Of a stretch of DNA of 64,000 bases, positions 46,352 through 55,197 are shown piece after piece. The notes beneath the pieces are model-generated. The model was not told the DNA's origin, made no database searches, and was given only the letters and a program-made list of their open reading frames with translations. Each line of letters starts with the position of its first letter. The first letter of the stretch is position 1. The translations under genes were made by a program, and so were the position numbers. The stretch comes from Phycisphaerales bacterium (lineage in GTDB: Bacteria; Planctomycetota; Phycisphaerae; Phycisphaerales; UBA1924): positions 372,001 to 436,000 of the forward strand of contig JADJMV010000001.1 in assembly GCA_016709445.1 (NCBI GenBank), in the 5' to 3' direction.

Positions 46352-47728
46352 ATGGCGCAACCACGCAGAATCATCGTCTGCGGCCTCGCGGCCGCCGCGT
46401 GCCTTCCCGCCTCGCACGCCCTCGCCCAGGGCTGGGCTCAGGTGGACAAGGTCTATGCCTCCGACGGCGCGGAGTTGGACTATTTTGGGTGCGACATCGA
46501 CCTGAGCGGCGAGATCGCCATCGTCGGGGCCTGGGGTGACGACGGCGGGGGCGAGGAGCGTGGCTCGGCGTACATCGTGCGGCGCAGCGGCGCTGGATGG
46601 GCGCAGACCGCCAAGATCCGCGCCGCGGACGGGACCGCGAGGGACAGGTTCGGGCTCAAGGTCGCGATCGACGGCGGTGTCGCCGTTGTCGGTGCGCCAT
46701 ACGACGATCCGATGGCCTCGGACAGCGGGGCGGCGTATGTCTTCCGCCGCGATGCGAACGGCGACTGGCGCCAGGAGGCCAAGCTCGTGCCCTCGGTCGG
46801 GGGGGATAGCGACTATTTCGGGCGAGCCCTCGCCATCGAGGGGGGGACGATCGTCGTCGGCGCCTACAACCACGACGAGGGCGGCCAGAACGCGGGCGCG
46901 GCGTTCGTGTTCGAGTTCGACGGGTCGCAATGGGTGGAGACCGCCAAGCTCACCGCCTTCGGGGGCGCCGTGGGCGAGTGGTTCGGGACGTCGGTCGGCA
47001 TCAGCGGCGACACGGTGCTGGTCGGGGCGCCGGGTGATTCGGGATCGAGCCACGCGGGGTTCGTCTGCGCGTTCGAGCGCGACGCCGGTCACTGGACCGG
47101 GACGCAGCGGTTCAGCGCGGGCGATCCGTCGCAATACCTTACTTTCGGCTTCGCCCTCGCGATCGACGGAGACATGGCGGCGATCGGCGCGCCCGGGGGG
47201 GGCGACGTGGGGGCGGTCTACGCGTTCGAGCGCGCCGGGGGCGTGTGGTCGGAGTCACAGCAGGTGCTGCCCTCGCAGCACGATGAGCTCGACAGCGGAT
47301 TCGGATGGGCGGTCGCGCTGGAAGGCGACAGGCTCGCCGTGGGCGAGCCGGAGGCCGAAATCGGCGACGCGGGCGCCGCGTTCGTCTTCCGCATGGCTCG
47401 GGGCTCCTGGGTCGAAGAAGCGATGCTCGTCCCATCCGACGTGGAGGATGGCGATCACTTCGGCTCGGCGCTGGCGGTTTCGGATGGGCGCGTGGTGGCG
47501 GGGGTCGCAGACGACAGTGACTTGGCTCGCTTCGCCGGCGCGATGTACATCTTTGCCCCTGCGTGCGACGCCGACTTCGACACCAACGGCCTGATCGATG
47601 TGCGCGATGTGCTCGCCTTCCTTAACGCGTGGAACGCCGACGCTCCCAGATCGGATATCAATGGTGACGGCGCCATCGACACCCGCGACGTGCTCGCGTT
47701 TCTGAATCTCTGGCAGGCCGGGTGCTGA
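46352..47728 (+). CDS. secreted FG-GAP repeat (integrin-like beta-propeller) protein with GC-dockerin
   Basis: A 458-residue exported protein, signal peptide ending near SHALAQ. The mature part has about seven FG-GAP-type repeats, each with a pattern like DYFGRALAIEGGTIVVGAYNHDEGG followed by AGAAFVFEF, forming a beta-propeller as in integrin alpha chains. Such domains mediate adhesion or recognition; no catalytic residues are apparent. The dockerin starts ACDADFDTNGLIDVRDV and ends QAGC, with both expected Cys. GGAG precedes the ATG. It belongs to the same secreted class as the 14.5-37.9 kb cluster but lies 8 kb away, after the methyltransferase and rpoN region. It is convergent with the nitrilase gene, 10 bases apart. 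Confidence 0.9.
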   Translation: MAQPRRIIVCGLAAAACLPASHALAQGWAQVDKVYASDGAELDYFGCDIDLSGEIAIVGAWGDDGGGEERGSAYIVRRSGAGWAQTAKIRAADGTARDRFGLKVAIDGGVAVVGAPYDDPMASDSGAAYVFRRDANGDWRQEAKLVPSVGGDSDYFGRALAIEGGTIVVGAYNHDEGGQNAGAAFVFEFDGSQWVETAKLTAFGGAVGEWFGTSVGISGDTVLVGAPGDSGSSHAGFVCAFERDAGHWTGTQRFSAGDPSQYLTFGFALAIDGDMAAIGAPGGGDVGAVYAFERAGGVWSESQQVLPSQHDELDSGFGWAVALEGDRLAVGEPEAEIGDAGAAFVFRMARGSWVEEAMLVPSDVEDGDHFGSALAVSDGRVVAGVADDSDLARFAGAMYIFAPACDADFDTNGLIDVRDVLAFLNAWNADAPRSDINGDGAIDTRDVLAFLNLWQAGC

Positions 47729-47738
47729 TCGCGCGCTT

Positions 47739-48308
47739 TCAGGAGCCCGGCGCGTCGGCACGCCCGCCGATCGTCAGCTCGAACACCCGCACCTCCGGAT
47801 CACGATCACGGAGCACACCCAACACGCTTCCCTCGCCGTCGGCCCCGACGCTCTGCCCGCCATAAGTCTTGCCATTCCAGGGCTCAGCCGAGACCGCACC
47901 GACGAGATGGGTCCCCACCACCGGGCAGTGTGTCCTGCGTGCGACCGATGTCACCCACGCATGCAGACTCTCGCCGTGAGCCGGCCGGTCGCCCGGTTCG
48001 GCGGCCCAGCCGGACGGGACGACGACCAGGTCGGGCTCGCAGGCACGCACGGCCGCCACGTTGTCATCGATGAACGAATCGGCGCAGATCAGCATGGAGA
48101 CGCGCCCGATCGGCGTCTCGACGGTCTGGATGTCCTCCGCCGCGGCCTGTTCGACCGCGTGCTCCATCCGCCGGAGATTGCCCTCGATATCACTGTCGAT
48201 ACAGGGCGCCTGGCAGACGGCGGCCCGCACGGTGTGCGGCTCGCCCTCCCGGCTCGCACCGGCGGCGACCACCGCCGCGACGGTCGCGAGGGCCGCGCAC
48301 CTGTTCAC
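47739..48308 (-). CDS. internally shortened carbon-nitrogen hydrolase (nitrilase superfamily)
   Basis: A 189-residue protein, whereas nitrilase-family enzymes usually have 260-300. The N-terminus (signal-like VNRCAALATVAAVVAAGAS, then VRAAVCQAPCIDSDIEGNLRRMEHAVEQAA) is normal. It then jumps directly to ETPIGRVSMLICADSFIDDNVAAVRACEPDLVVVPSGWA, which carries the nucleophile Cys. The segment that normally holds the catalytic Glu (in a FPE-like motif) and Lys is missing, about 80-100 residues, without a frameshift. The protein is therefore probably inactive as an amidase or nitrilase. Translation starts at a GTG overlapping the permease stop (GTGA at 48305-48308), so it is coupled to the ABC permease gene. 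Confidence 0.72.
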   Translation of the reverse strand: MNRCAALATVAAVVAAGASREGEPHTVRAAVCQAPCIDSDIEGNLRRMEHAVEQAAAEDIQTVETPIGRVSMLICADSFIDDNVAAVRACEPDLVVVPSGWAAEPGDRPAHGESLHAWVTSVARRTHCPVVGTHLVGAVSAEPWNGKTYGGQSVGADGEGSVLGVLRDRDPEVRVFELTIGGRADAPGS

Positions 48309-50140
48309 TTGATCCCCGCGAGCTTGCGCACGGTGAAGTCGAAGTTCTTGACCATGCTGGTCTGGATGCCGTAGACGATGGCGAGGTAGACGGCGCCGGC
48401 GACGGCGGAGCCGATGACGAGGGCGACGCGTGCCTGCCCGAGGCTCGAGTTGGCGATCGAGCCGGCCATGGCGTCGCCGGGCTGGATGCAGGAGTAGACG
48501 AGGGTCGCGGGGCTGAGCGCGGCGAGGACGGAGCCGAGCACGGGCACGTCGGCGCCGGACTTGTAGGCGCAGGCACCGACGACGCCGCTGACGACGCCGA
48601 CCACGCCGACGGCCCCGACCACGCTGGCGATGGTCCCCTTGCTCTTGAGCGACCACTGCAGGCCGATGACGACGCAGAAGGTCATGAAGGGGAGCACGAC
48701 GAGGGGGGCGAGGAGGGCGGCTTCGGGCAGGACGATGGGGAGCTGGAGCGGCGGGCCGCCGCTGCCCTGGGGGATGCTGACCATGGCGCCGTCGCTGCGC
48801 CCGAGGCCGCCGGTGATGGCGTAGAGCGAGGCGAGGGCGAGGGTGCCGAGTGGGACGGCGAGCATGGGGAGGAGGTAGGCGACGAGGCCGCGGATCTTGC
48901 CGGCGAGGTAGGACTTGGGGGTGATGGGCGTGGTGAGGAGGAGGTCGAGTGTTCCGTCTTCCCGTTCGCGGCTGACGGCGGTGGCGGACATATTGATCGC
49001 GACGAGGGCGATGACGATGAGTTCACCGATGAGGGTGTAGGCGAGGGCGAGCTGGAAGTCTTTGGCGTTGAATGCGCCGGTGTGGTAGGCGAGGATGACG
49101 GCGATGCCGAGTGCGACGCCGAGTGCGACGAAGGACCAGCGTGCGAGGATGCGTCCGAAGGTGCTGTTTCGGGCGGCGGCCTCGCGCCAGGCGATGGGGT
49201 TGTTCCAGACCGAGCGGGGCGGGCGGAACTCGGCGCCGCTGGCGCCGAGGCCGAAGATCTTGCGGTACCAGGGGATGCCGCCCCGGTTGCCGGCGAGCCA
49301 CTTGAGGCCGCCGGTGCGGACGGTGAGTGTGCTGGCGAGCATGAGGAAGAGGCTGATGCCGAGGCTGCCGTAGCACCAGGCGGTGACGGGGTGTTGGAGG
49401 GCCCAGGGGCCGGCCTCATCGGCACGGGGATAGTTGGAGGGGTTGAGGAGGGCGCGGAGCGAGAGGAAGGGGTTGATGACGGTCATCCAGGTGACGCCGG
49501 GGTTGCCGCTGCGGGTGCGGAGCAGGGCGTCGATGGCCATGGTGACGGCGAGGTACGTGACGACGGAGACGTAGAAGGCGAAGACGGCGCGGCGGCCGGC
49601 GAGGCGGCTGACGGCGAGGGCGATGGCGATGGTGCCGACGAGGACCGCGGCACAACCGGCGATGAGATAGCTGGCGAAGATGGATCGGCCGGGCACGCCG
49701 CCGAAGTACTGGACGAGGGCGAAGAGGGGGAGGCTGGCGAGGAGCAGGGCGAGGATGAAGAAGAGCCGGCCGAAGAGGTTGCCGAGGACGATCTCGGCGG
49801 CTCCGAGGGGCGTGGTGAGGAGGACTTCCCAGGTGCGTGGGCTGGCTTCCTGGGCGATGGCTCCGGCCATGAAGACGGGGGCGAGGACGCAGATGAGGCC
49901 GATCTGGAGGTAGGCGATATAGATGAAGCTGGTGGCGCCGGCCTTGGCGAGGTCGCGGTAGTTGAGGGTGGCGGCTCCGCCGTTGATGAGGAGGCTCCAG
50001 AGCAGGACGATGATGAGGACGGCGAGGTAGGCGCTGCGGACATACATGTGGCGCGTGCGCCGGGAGCCGTTCTGGACGAGGCGCACCGCGATCGGGTTGA
50101 TCGGGCCGAGCCTGAGGAGCCATCGGAGGAGGACGGGCAT
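48305..50140 (-). CDS. ABC-2 type transporter permease
   Basis: A 611-residue integral membrane protein with about twelve predicted helices in two halves. Each half has the ABC-2 permease signature after its second helix: SPRTWEVLLTTPLGAAEIVLGNLFGRL (about 106-132) and REREDGTLDLLLTTPITPKSYLAGKIRGL (about 400-430). The repeated LLTTP block suggests an internal duplication or a fusion of two permease units. A soluble loop lies between (WLAGNRGGIPWYRKIFGLG). No ATP-binding subunit is in the window, so its partner is unlinked. ABC-2 permeases commonly export lipids, polysaccharides or drugs, or serve gliding/Nos-type functions; the cargo here is unknown. Confidence 0.86.
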   Translation of the reverse strand: MPVLLRWLLRLGPINPIAVRLVQNGSRRTRHMYVRSAYLAVLIIVLLWSLLINGGAATLNYRDLAKAGATSFIYIAYLQIGLICVLAPVFMAGAIAQEASPRTWEVLLTTPLGAAEIVLGNLFGRLFFILALLLASLPLFALVQYFGGVPGRSIFASYLIAGCAAVLVGTIAIALAVSRLAGRRAVFAFYVSVVTYLAVTMAIDALLRTRSGNPGVTWMTVINPFLSLRALLNPSNYPRADEAGPWALQHPVTAWCYGSLGISLFLMLASTLTVRTGGLKWLAGNRGGIPWYRKIFGLGASGAEFRPPRSVWNNPIAWREAAARNSTFGRILARWSFVALGVALGIAVILAYHTGAFNAKDFQLALAYTLIGELIVIALVAINMSATAVSREREDGTLDLLLTTPITPKSYLAGKIRGLVAYLLPMLAVPLGTLALASLYAITGGLGRSDGAMVSIPQGSGGPPLQLPIVLPEAALLAPLVVLPFMTFCVVIGLQWSLKSKGTIASVVGAVGVVGVVSGVVGACAYKSGADVPVLGSVLAALSPATLVYSCIQPGDAMAGSIANSSLGQARVALVIGSAVAGAVYLAIVYGIQTSMVKNFDFTVRKLAGIK

Positions 50141-50301
50141 AGCGGGTCCATCTTAGGGGAAGGCCCCGCGGGCGGCCGGGGTTGGCCGGGTACGTGGCGA
50201 CGTCCCTTGTACCGGTGTGGCGGGGCGGGGGTTCGAGCCAGCGGCGGGGGTGCTCGGGCGGCGGGGGGGCGGGCCCGGGGTGGCGGGGGCCCTGCCGGAA
50301 G

Positions 50302-51687
50302 CTAGCGGAGCTGCTGCTGGAACCGCGTGGCCATCTCGGAGAGGTCGCGGGCGTCGATGGTGCCGTCGTAGTTGACGTCGGCGCGGAGGCTGCCGTTGCG
50401 GTACCAGTCGAGGTAGGCGGTGAGCTCGCTGGCGTCGACCCGACCGCTCTGGTCGAGGTCGTAGGAGCGGAGGAAGAGGCGCTGCTCCCGCTCGTCGAGG
50501 AGCTCGTTGATCCGCCCGTCCCATTCGGCATCGCTCAGTCGGCCGTCGCCGTCGGAGTCGTTCTGGGAGGTGGCGTTGTCGAACTGGGCCTTGAGGCGGT
50601 AGGCGGCCTGCTCGGCGCCCCATCGCTGGATCGCCTTCTGGTAGTCCGCCATGGCCTGCATCTGCGCGGTGCTCTCGGCCTCGCTCATGGCGCCGTCGCC
50701 ATCGGAATCGAACGATGTGGGATCGGGCGGGGCGGGCATGCTCTTCATGTATTCCGCGGGGTCGGGGGCCTGGAGATTATCGAGGCGCATGGCCTCGAGC
50801 AGGTCTTTCGCCGCGAGCTGGGAGGCGATCATGTTTCTGGCGGCGTCGAGCTGGGCGCGCCCGGCCTCGTATTGCTGCCGGCCCTGCTCGTCGAGGGTGG
50901 CGAGCTCCGCGTCGGACTTGGGTTGGAGGGTGTTCTTGGCCGAGTCGGGCATGAACTGGGCGAGCATGTCGTCAACCTGCTTGGAGACCGCCTCCTCGCC
51001 GGCCGCACGCTCGTCGGCGCTGAGCGTGCCGCTCTTGTCGGTGTCCCACGCCTCGAGCTTGCCCCGCTCGATGGCGCCGGCGAGGGCGCCGTCGGTCACG
51101 GCGGAGGCGAAGCCGGTCATCTCGTCGGGGCTGACGACGCCGTCCCCGTTGGTGTCGAACTTCTCCTTGAGGTAGGGATGCTCCATGGGGTTGAAGAGCG
51201 CGGTGACGTTGTCGTCGATGAACTGCTGGACCTCGGCGTCGGAGACCTGGCCGTCGTGGTCGGCGTCGAGGGCGCGGATCATCTCGACCTCGACCTGGGA
51301 CATATTCATGGTCCACTCGGCGGAGCGCTTGTCACCGTCGGCGAGCACGTCCATGAGGGCGAGGATCCGGGCTTCGAGCTCGTTGTAGGGGCGGTCGGCG
51401 GGTCGGTTGGCGGCCACCCAGGCGCGGGCCTCTTCGAGGCGTTGCTCGTCGGATCGGAATGCCACTGGGGCGGCGTGGGAGAGTTCGGCCCTGAGGCGGG
51501 CGAGGGCCTGGCGTTCGGCCTCGGTGGGTGCGTCGGCGGGGCCGAAGCCGGGGGCGCGGGATTGGGCGGCGGATTCGTTGCCGGTGGGCTCCATGCCGGA
51601 GGTGGCGTTGGAGCCGCCGCTCCGGGTGGCGACCACGATGATGACGGCGACGATGACAACGCCGAGAATGGCCGCGATCCAGCGCAT
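50302..51687 (-). CDS. membrane-anchored multi-EF-hand protein
   Basis: A 461-residue protein with an N-terminal helix (WIAAILGVVIVAVIIVVAT) and a large exported region. Seven EF-hand-type loops are visible: DADHDGQVSDAE, DTNGDGVVSPDE, DTDKSGTLSADE, DSDGDGAMSEAE, DSDGDGRLSDAE, DLDQSGRVDASE and DVNYDGTIDARD. Each has the expected Asp at positions 1, 3 and 5 and an acidic residue at 12, so it probably binds several Ca ions outside the cytoplasm. The last two loops are spaced like a dockerin, but Gly-Cys is absent. AGGGAGG precedes the ATG at 51687. The next gene upstream is a shorter relative with the same last pair of loops. Confidence 0.85.
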   Translation of the reverse strand: MRWIAAILGVVIVAVIIVVATRSGGSNATSGMEPTGNESAAQSRAPGFGPADAPTEAERQALARLRAELSHAAPVAFRSDEQRLEEARAWVAANRPADRPYNELEARILALMDVLADGDKRSAEWTMNMSQVEVEMIRALDADHDGQVSDAEVQQFIDDNVTALFNPMEHPYLKEKFDTNGDGVVSPDEMTGFASAVTDGALAGAIERGKLEAWDTDKSGTLSADERAAGEEAVSKQVDDMLAQFMPDSAKNTLQPKSDAELATLDEQGRQQYEAGRAQLDAARNMIASQLAAKDLLEAMRLDNLQAPDPAEYMKSMPAPPDPTSFDSDGDGAMSEAESTAQMQAMADYQKAIQRWGAEQAAYRLKAQFDNATSQNDSDGDGRLSDAEWDGRINELLDEREQRLFLRSYDLDQSGRVDASELTAYLDWYRNGSLRADVNYDGTIDARDLSEMATRFQQQLR

Positions 51688-51797
51688 GAGGAACCTCCCT
51701 GGGGTGAAACCCGAACCCAGCTTACAGGATGATTGGAGGTTGGCGCCGGCGGATTGTGGGATTGGCGCTCGGATTTGGGGCGGAGTGGTGTCGGGGG

Positions 51798-52253
51798 CTA
51801 TCGGGGTTGGCGTTGGTACGCCTCCATCATGGCCTGGAGGTCCAGGGCGTTGACGAGGGCATCGCCGTTGACATCGGCGCGGAGGCTGCCGGCGCGGTAC
51901 CAGTCGAGAAAGGTGTTGACCTCCGCGGGGTCGACGCGGGCGCTGTGGTCGAGATCGTAGTGGAGGAGGAAGAGGTTGTCGGCGGCTTGCTGGACGAGGG
52001 CCGCGTGTCGGGCGGTCCATTCGTCGGCGCTGAGTCGTCCGTCGCCATCGGTGTCGTATCGGGCTGTGGCGCGTTCGAGGGCGGTCTTGGTGCGCTCGGC
52101 GCCCGGTGAGGGCGGCGCGGTCGTGGGCGGATGCGCGGCGACTGGGGGAGGGGGCTTGGCGGCCCGGCTGCCCCGCGAGGATTGCAGCCAGATCAAGGCG
52201 GCGAGCGCCGAGAGCGCAGTGAGTCCGGCGAGGAGGTTGGGCGTTCGTCGCAT
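51798..52253 (-). CDS. small membrane-anchored EF-hand protein
   Basis: A 151-residue protein: N-terminal helix LLAGLTALSALAALIWL, a Pro-rich linker (KPPPPVAAHPPTTAPPSP), then EF-hand loops DTDGDGRLSADE, DLDHSARVDPAE and DVNGDALVNALD. The block NTFLDWYRAGSLRADVNGDALVNALDL closely matches TAYLDWYRNGSLRADVNYDGTIDARDL at the end of the neighbouring 461-residue protein, so the two are paralogues of different length. They are about 110 bases apart on the same strand and may be co-transcribed. The start at 52253 is used; the frame is open to 52307. The role is unknown, probably Ca-dependent binding at the cell surface. Confidence 0.8.
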   Translation of the reverse strand: MRRTPNLLAGLTALSALAALIWLQSSRGSRAAKPPPPVAAHPPTTAPPSPGAERTKTALERATARYDTDGDGRLSADEWTARHAALVQQAADNLFLLHYDLDHSARVDPAEVNTFLDWYRAGSLRADVNGDALVNALDLQAMMEAYQRQPR

Positions 52254-52312
52254 GTCGGTCCCCGGCGATCTGGATTGCAGTGTACGGCGCGAGCGGTGCG
52301 GCTCCAAGCAAA

Positions 52313-52342
52313 GCGCCCGCGCCGGGAGGCCGGCGCGGGCGC
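52313..52342 (-). terminator. strong hairpin after clpC
   Basis: A perfect 13-bp stem, 52313-52325 (GCGCCCGCGCCGG) with 52330-52342 (CCGGCGCGGGCGC), and a 4-base loop. Read on the minus strand it follows clpC by 30 bases and is trailed by GCTTTGC, a weak U-run. It is likely the clpC terminator. Confidence 0.7.
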
Positions 52343-52371
52343 GGGAGGACGGTCGCGATTTCGCGGCGGGC

Positions 52372-54902
52372 TCAGGTGCTCTGGGTCTGGGCCTCGGTCT
52401 TGGACTTCTCGGTGTCGGCGGGAGGGGTCAGTTCGCCCTCGAAGTGGAGCTTGTCCTCACCCTCGACGCGGGAGACAAGCACGCGGTGGCGTCCGTGGAG
52501 GTCGCCGGAGAGGAGCATCTCGCTGAGCGGGTCCTCGATGTAGTTGCCGATGGCGCGGCGGAGTGGCCGGGCGCCGAAGTCGGGGTTGTATCCCTTCTCG
52601 ATCAGGAAGTCCTTGGCGGGCTGGTCGAGGACCAGCTCGATGGACTGCTCCTTGAGGCGCTTGAAGACCTTGGCCACCTCGTACTCCACGATGACGACGA
52701 GGTCGTCCCGGGTGAGGGGGTGGAAGACGATGATGTCGTCGAGGCGGTTGATGAACTCGGGGCGGAAGAACCGCTCGATCTCCTTCATCAGCACGCTCTT
52801 GATGTTCTCGTAGCTGACCTCGGCGGAGCGCTTCTGGAAGCCGAACCCGCCGCCGCCGCCCTTGATGAGGTCGGCGCCGATGTTGCTGGTCATGATGAGC
52901 ACGGTGTTGCGGAAGTCGACGTGGCGACCGAAGGAGTCGGTGAGTCGGCCCTCCTCCATGATCTGGAGGAGCATGTTGAAGACGTCGGGGTGTGCCTTCT
53001 CGACCTCGTCGAGGAGCACGACGCTGTAGGGACGGCGGCGGATGCGCTCGGTGAGCTGGCCGCCCTCCTCGTAACCGACGTAGCCGGGGGCGCGCCGACG
53101 AGTCGGCTGACGTTGTGCTTCTCCATGTACTCGCTCATGTCGAGGTGGACGAGGGCCTCCTCGTCACCGAACATGAACTCGGCGAGGGCCTTGCTGAGCA
53201 GGGTCTTGCCGACGCCGGAGGGGCCGACGAAGATGAAGGAGCCCATGGGTCGCTTGGGGTCCTTGAGCCCGGCGCGGGCGCGGCGGATGGCCTTGCTGAT
53301 CGCGTGGATGGCCTCCTGCTGGCTGATGACCTTCTTGTGGAGCTCCTTCTCGAGCTCGAGCAGGCGGGCGGCTTCTTCCTTCTCGAGCCGCTGGAGGGGC
53401 ACGCCGGTCATCTTGCTGACCACCTCGGCGACCACGTCCTCGTCGACGATGCCGTCGACTTCCATGGACTTGGCGCGCCACTCCTTCTGCATCTCTTCCT
53501 TCTTCTTGCGGAGCTGCTCGGCCTTGTCGCGGAGCTCGGCGGCGCGCTCGTAGTCGGCGGCCTTGACGGCCTCGTCCTTCTCGATCGAGAGGCGTTCGAT
53601 ATCGCCCTCGACATCGGCGAGGTTCGGCGGCTTGGTCATGCTCTTGATCCGGACGCGGGCGCCGGCCTCGTCGATGACATCGATCGACTTGTCGGGCTGG
53701 ACGCGGCCGGTGATGTAGCGGCCGGAGAGTTCGACCGCGGCCTTGATGGCGCCGTCGGTGATCTGCACGCGGTGGTGGGCCTCGTAGCGCTCGCGGAGAC
53801 CCTTGAGGATCTCGATGGTCTGGTCGTTGCCGGGCGGGTCCACGGGGATGGCCTGGAAGCGGCGGGCGAGGGCGGCGTCCTTCTCGATGTACTTGCGGTA
53901 CTCGTCGAAGGTGGTGGCGCCGATGCACTGGATCTCGCCGCGGGCGAGCGCGGGCTTGAGGACGTTGGAGGCGTCGATCGCGCCCTCCGCGCCGCCGGCG
54001 CCGACGAGGGTGTGGAGCTCGTCGATGAAGAGGATGACGTTCTTGGCGCGACGGACCTCGTTCATGACGGCCTTGATGCGCTCCTCGAACTGGCCGCGGT
54101 ACTTGGTGCCGGCGACCATCATGGCCAGGTCGAGCACGACGAGGCGTCGCTCGTGGAGGATCTCGGGGACCTCACCGGCGATGATCTGCTGGGCGAGGCC
54201 CTCGACGATGGCGGTCTTGCCCACACCGGCCTCTCCGAGGAGGACGGGGTTGTTCTTGGTGCGCCGGCAGAGGACCTGCACGACGCGTTCGATCTCGCGT
54301 TCACGCCCGATGACGGGGTCGAGCTCGCCCTCGCGGGCCAGCTCGGTCAGGTCGCGGCCGAAGCTGTCGAGCGCGGGGGTCTGGCTGCGCTTCTTCCCGC
54401 CGCGGCCCTCGGGGCCGGCGGTCTGCCCGCCGGAGATCGCCGATTCGGCGCTCTCGGAGTCGGTGCCGGCGCCGAGGAGGTTCAGCACCTCCTCGCGGAC
54501 CTCTTCGAGCTTGAGGCCGAGGTTCATGAGGACCTGGGCGGCGACGCCGTCGTGCTCGCGCAGCAGGCCGAGCAGCAGGTGCTCGGTGCCGACGTAGTTG
54601 TGGTTGAGGTTGCGGGCCTCTTCGATGGCGTACTCGATGACCTTCTTGGCCCGTGGGGTCTGGGGCAGCTTGCCCATGGTCACCATCTCGGGCCCGGCCT
54701 TCACGAGCTTCTCGACTTCGAGTCGGACCTTGCGGAGGTCGACGTCGAGGTTCTTGAGGACATTGGCGCCGACGCCTGATCCCTCCTTGACGAGGCCGAG
54801 GAGGATGTGCTCGGTCCCGATGTACTCGTGGTTGAACCGCTGCGCCTCCTGGTTGGCCAGGGCCATCACCTTGCGGGCTCGGTCGGTAAAGCGCTCGAAC
54901 AT
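52372..54902 (-). pseudogene. clpC: ClpC-type AAA+ chaperone, apparent one-base frameshift
   Basis: Hsp100 unfoldase of the ClpCP protease. N-domain repeats start [38 protein letters not shown]. The first AAA module has GEAGVGKTA and ILFIDELH. The UVR-like middle region is [21 protein letters not shown]. The second module has GPSGVGKT. At 53084-53090, after SRLVGAPP, the frame breaks: one more base there gives the universal [17 protein letters not shown], then [20 protein letters not shown] and a normal C-terminus. The span is 2531 bases, one short of 844 codons. ClpC is rarely lost, so a sequencing or assembly error is more likely than a pseudogene. A leader hairpin precedes the gene. Confidence 0.9.
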
Positions 54903-54915
54903 GGCTCACTCCTTC

Positions 54916-54936
54916 GGGGCCGGTTGGTCCGGCCCC
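54916..54936 (-). promoter_or_regulatory. hairpin in clpC 5' leader
   Basis: A perfect 8-bp stem, GGGGCCGG (54916-54923) with CCGGCCCC (54929-54936), and a 5-base loop. It directly precedes the GAAGGAGTG ribosome site of clpC. It could shield or space the site, or serve as a thermosensor. No CIRCE or CtsR-like operator was recognised in 54903-55197. Confidence 0.45.
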
Positions 54937-55197
54937 GCACCATCCTTTACGACTCGACCTCCCCGGACGGTTGTCTGTTCCGTCGCGTTTGGTCGAAGCC
55001 GACCTTTCACCGCCCGCGCCGATTGCGCGCCCGGTCTGCTGGCTTCATCGGCTGCGATCCCCGTGCCAGTTGCCCCTTCTTGCCCGATCGGCATTTCTCG
55101 AGCCTCAGGGGCGATCCAGGCCAAGGAAAACTCCGGCCCGTCTGTCTGCGGCAGTCGGGCCGATCGCCCTCCGTGCCGGTTTGGCAGTACGGTGTTT

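Noticed and set aside
50215..50245. TTCGAG-containing segment resembling a tRNA T-arm.
   Set aside because: No anticodon arm or acceptor stem can be folded around it.
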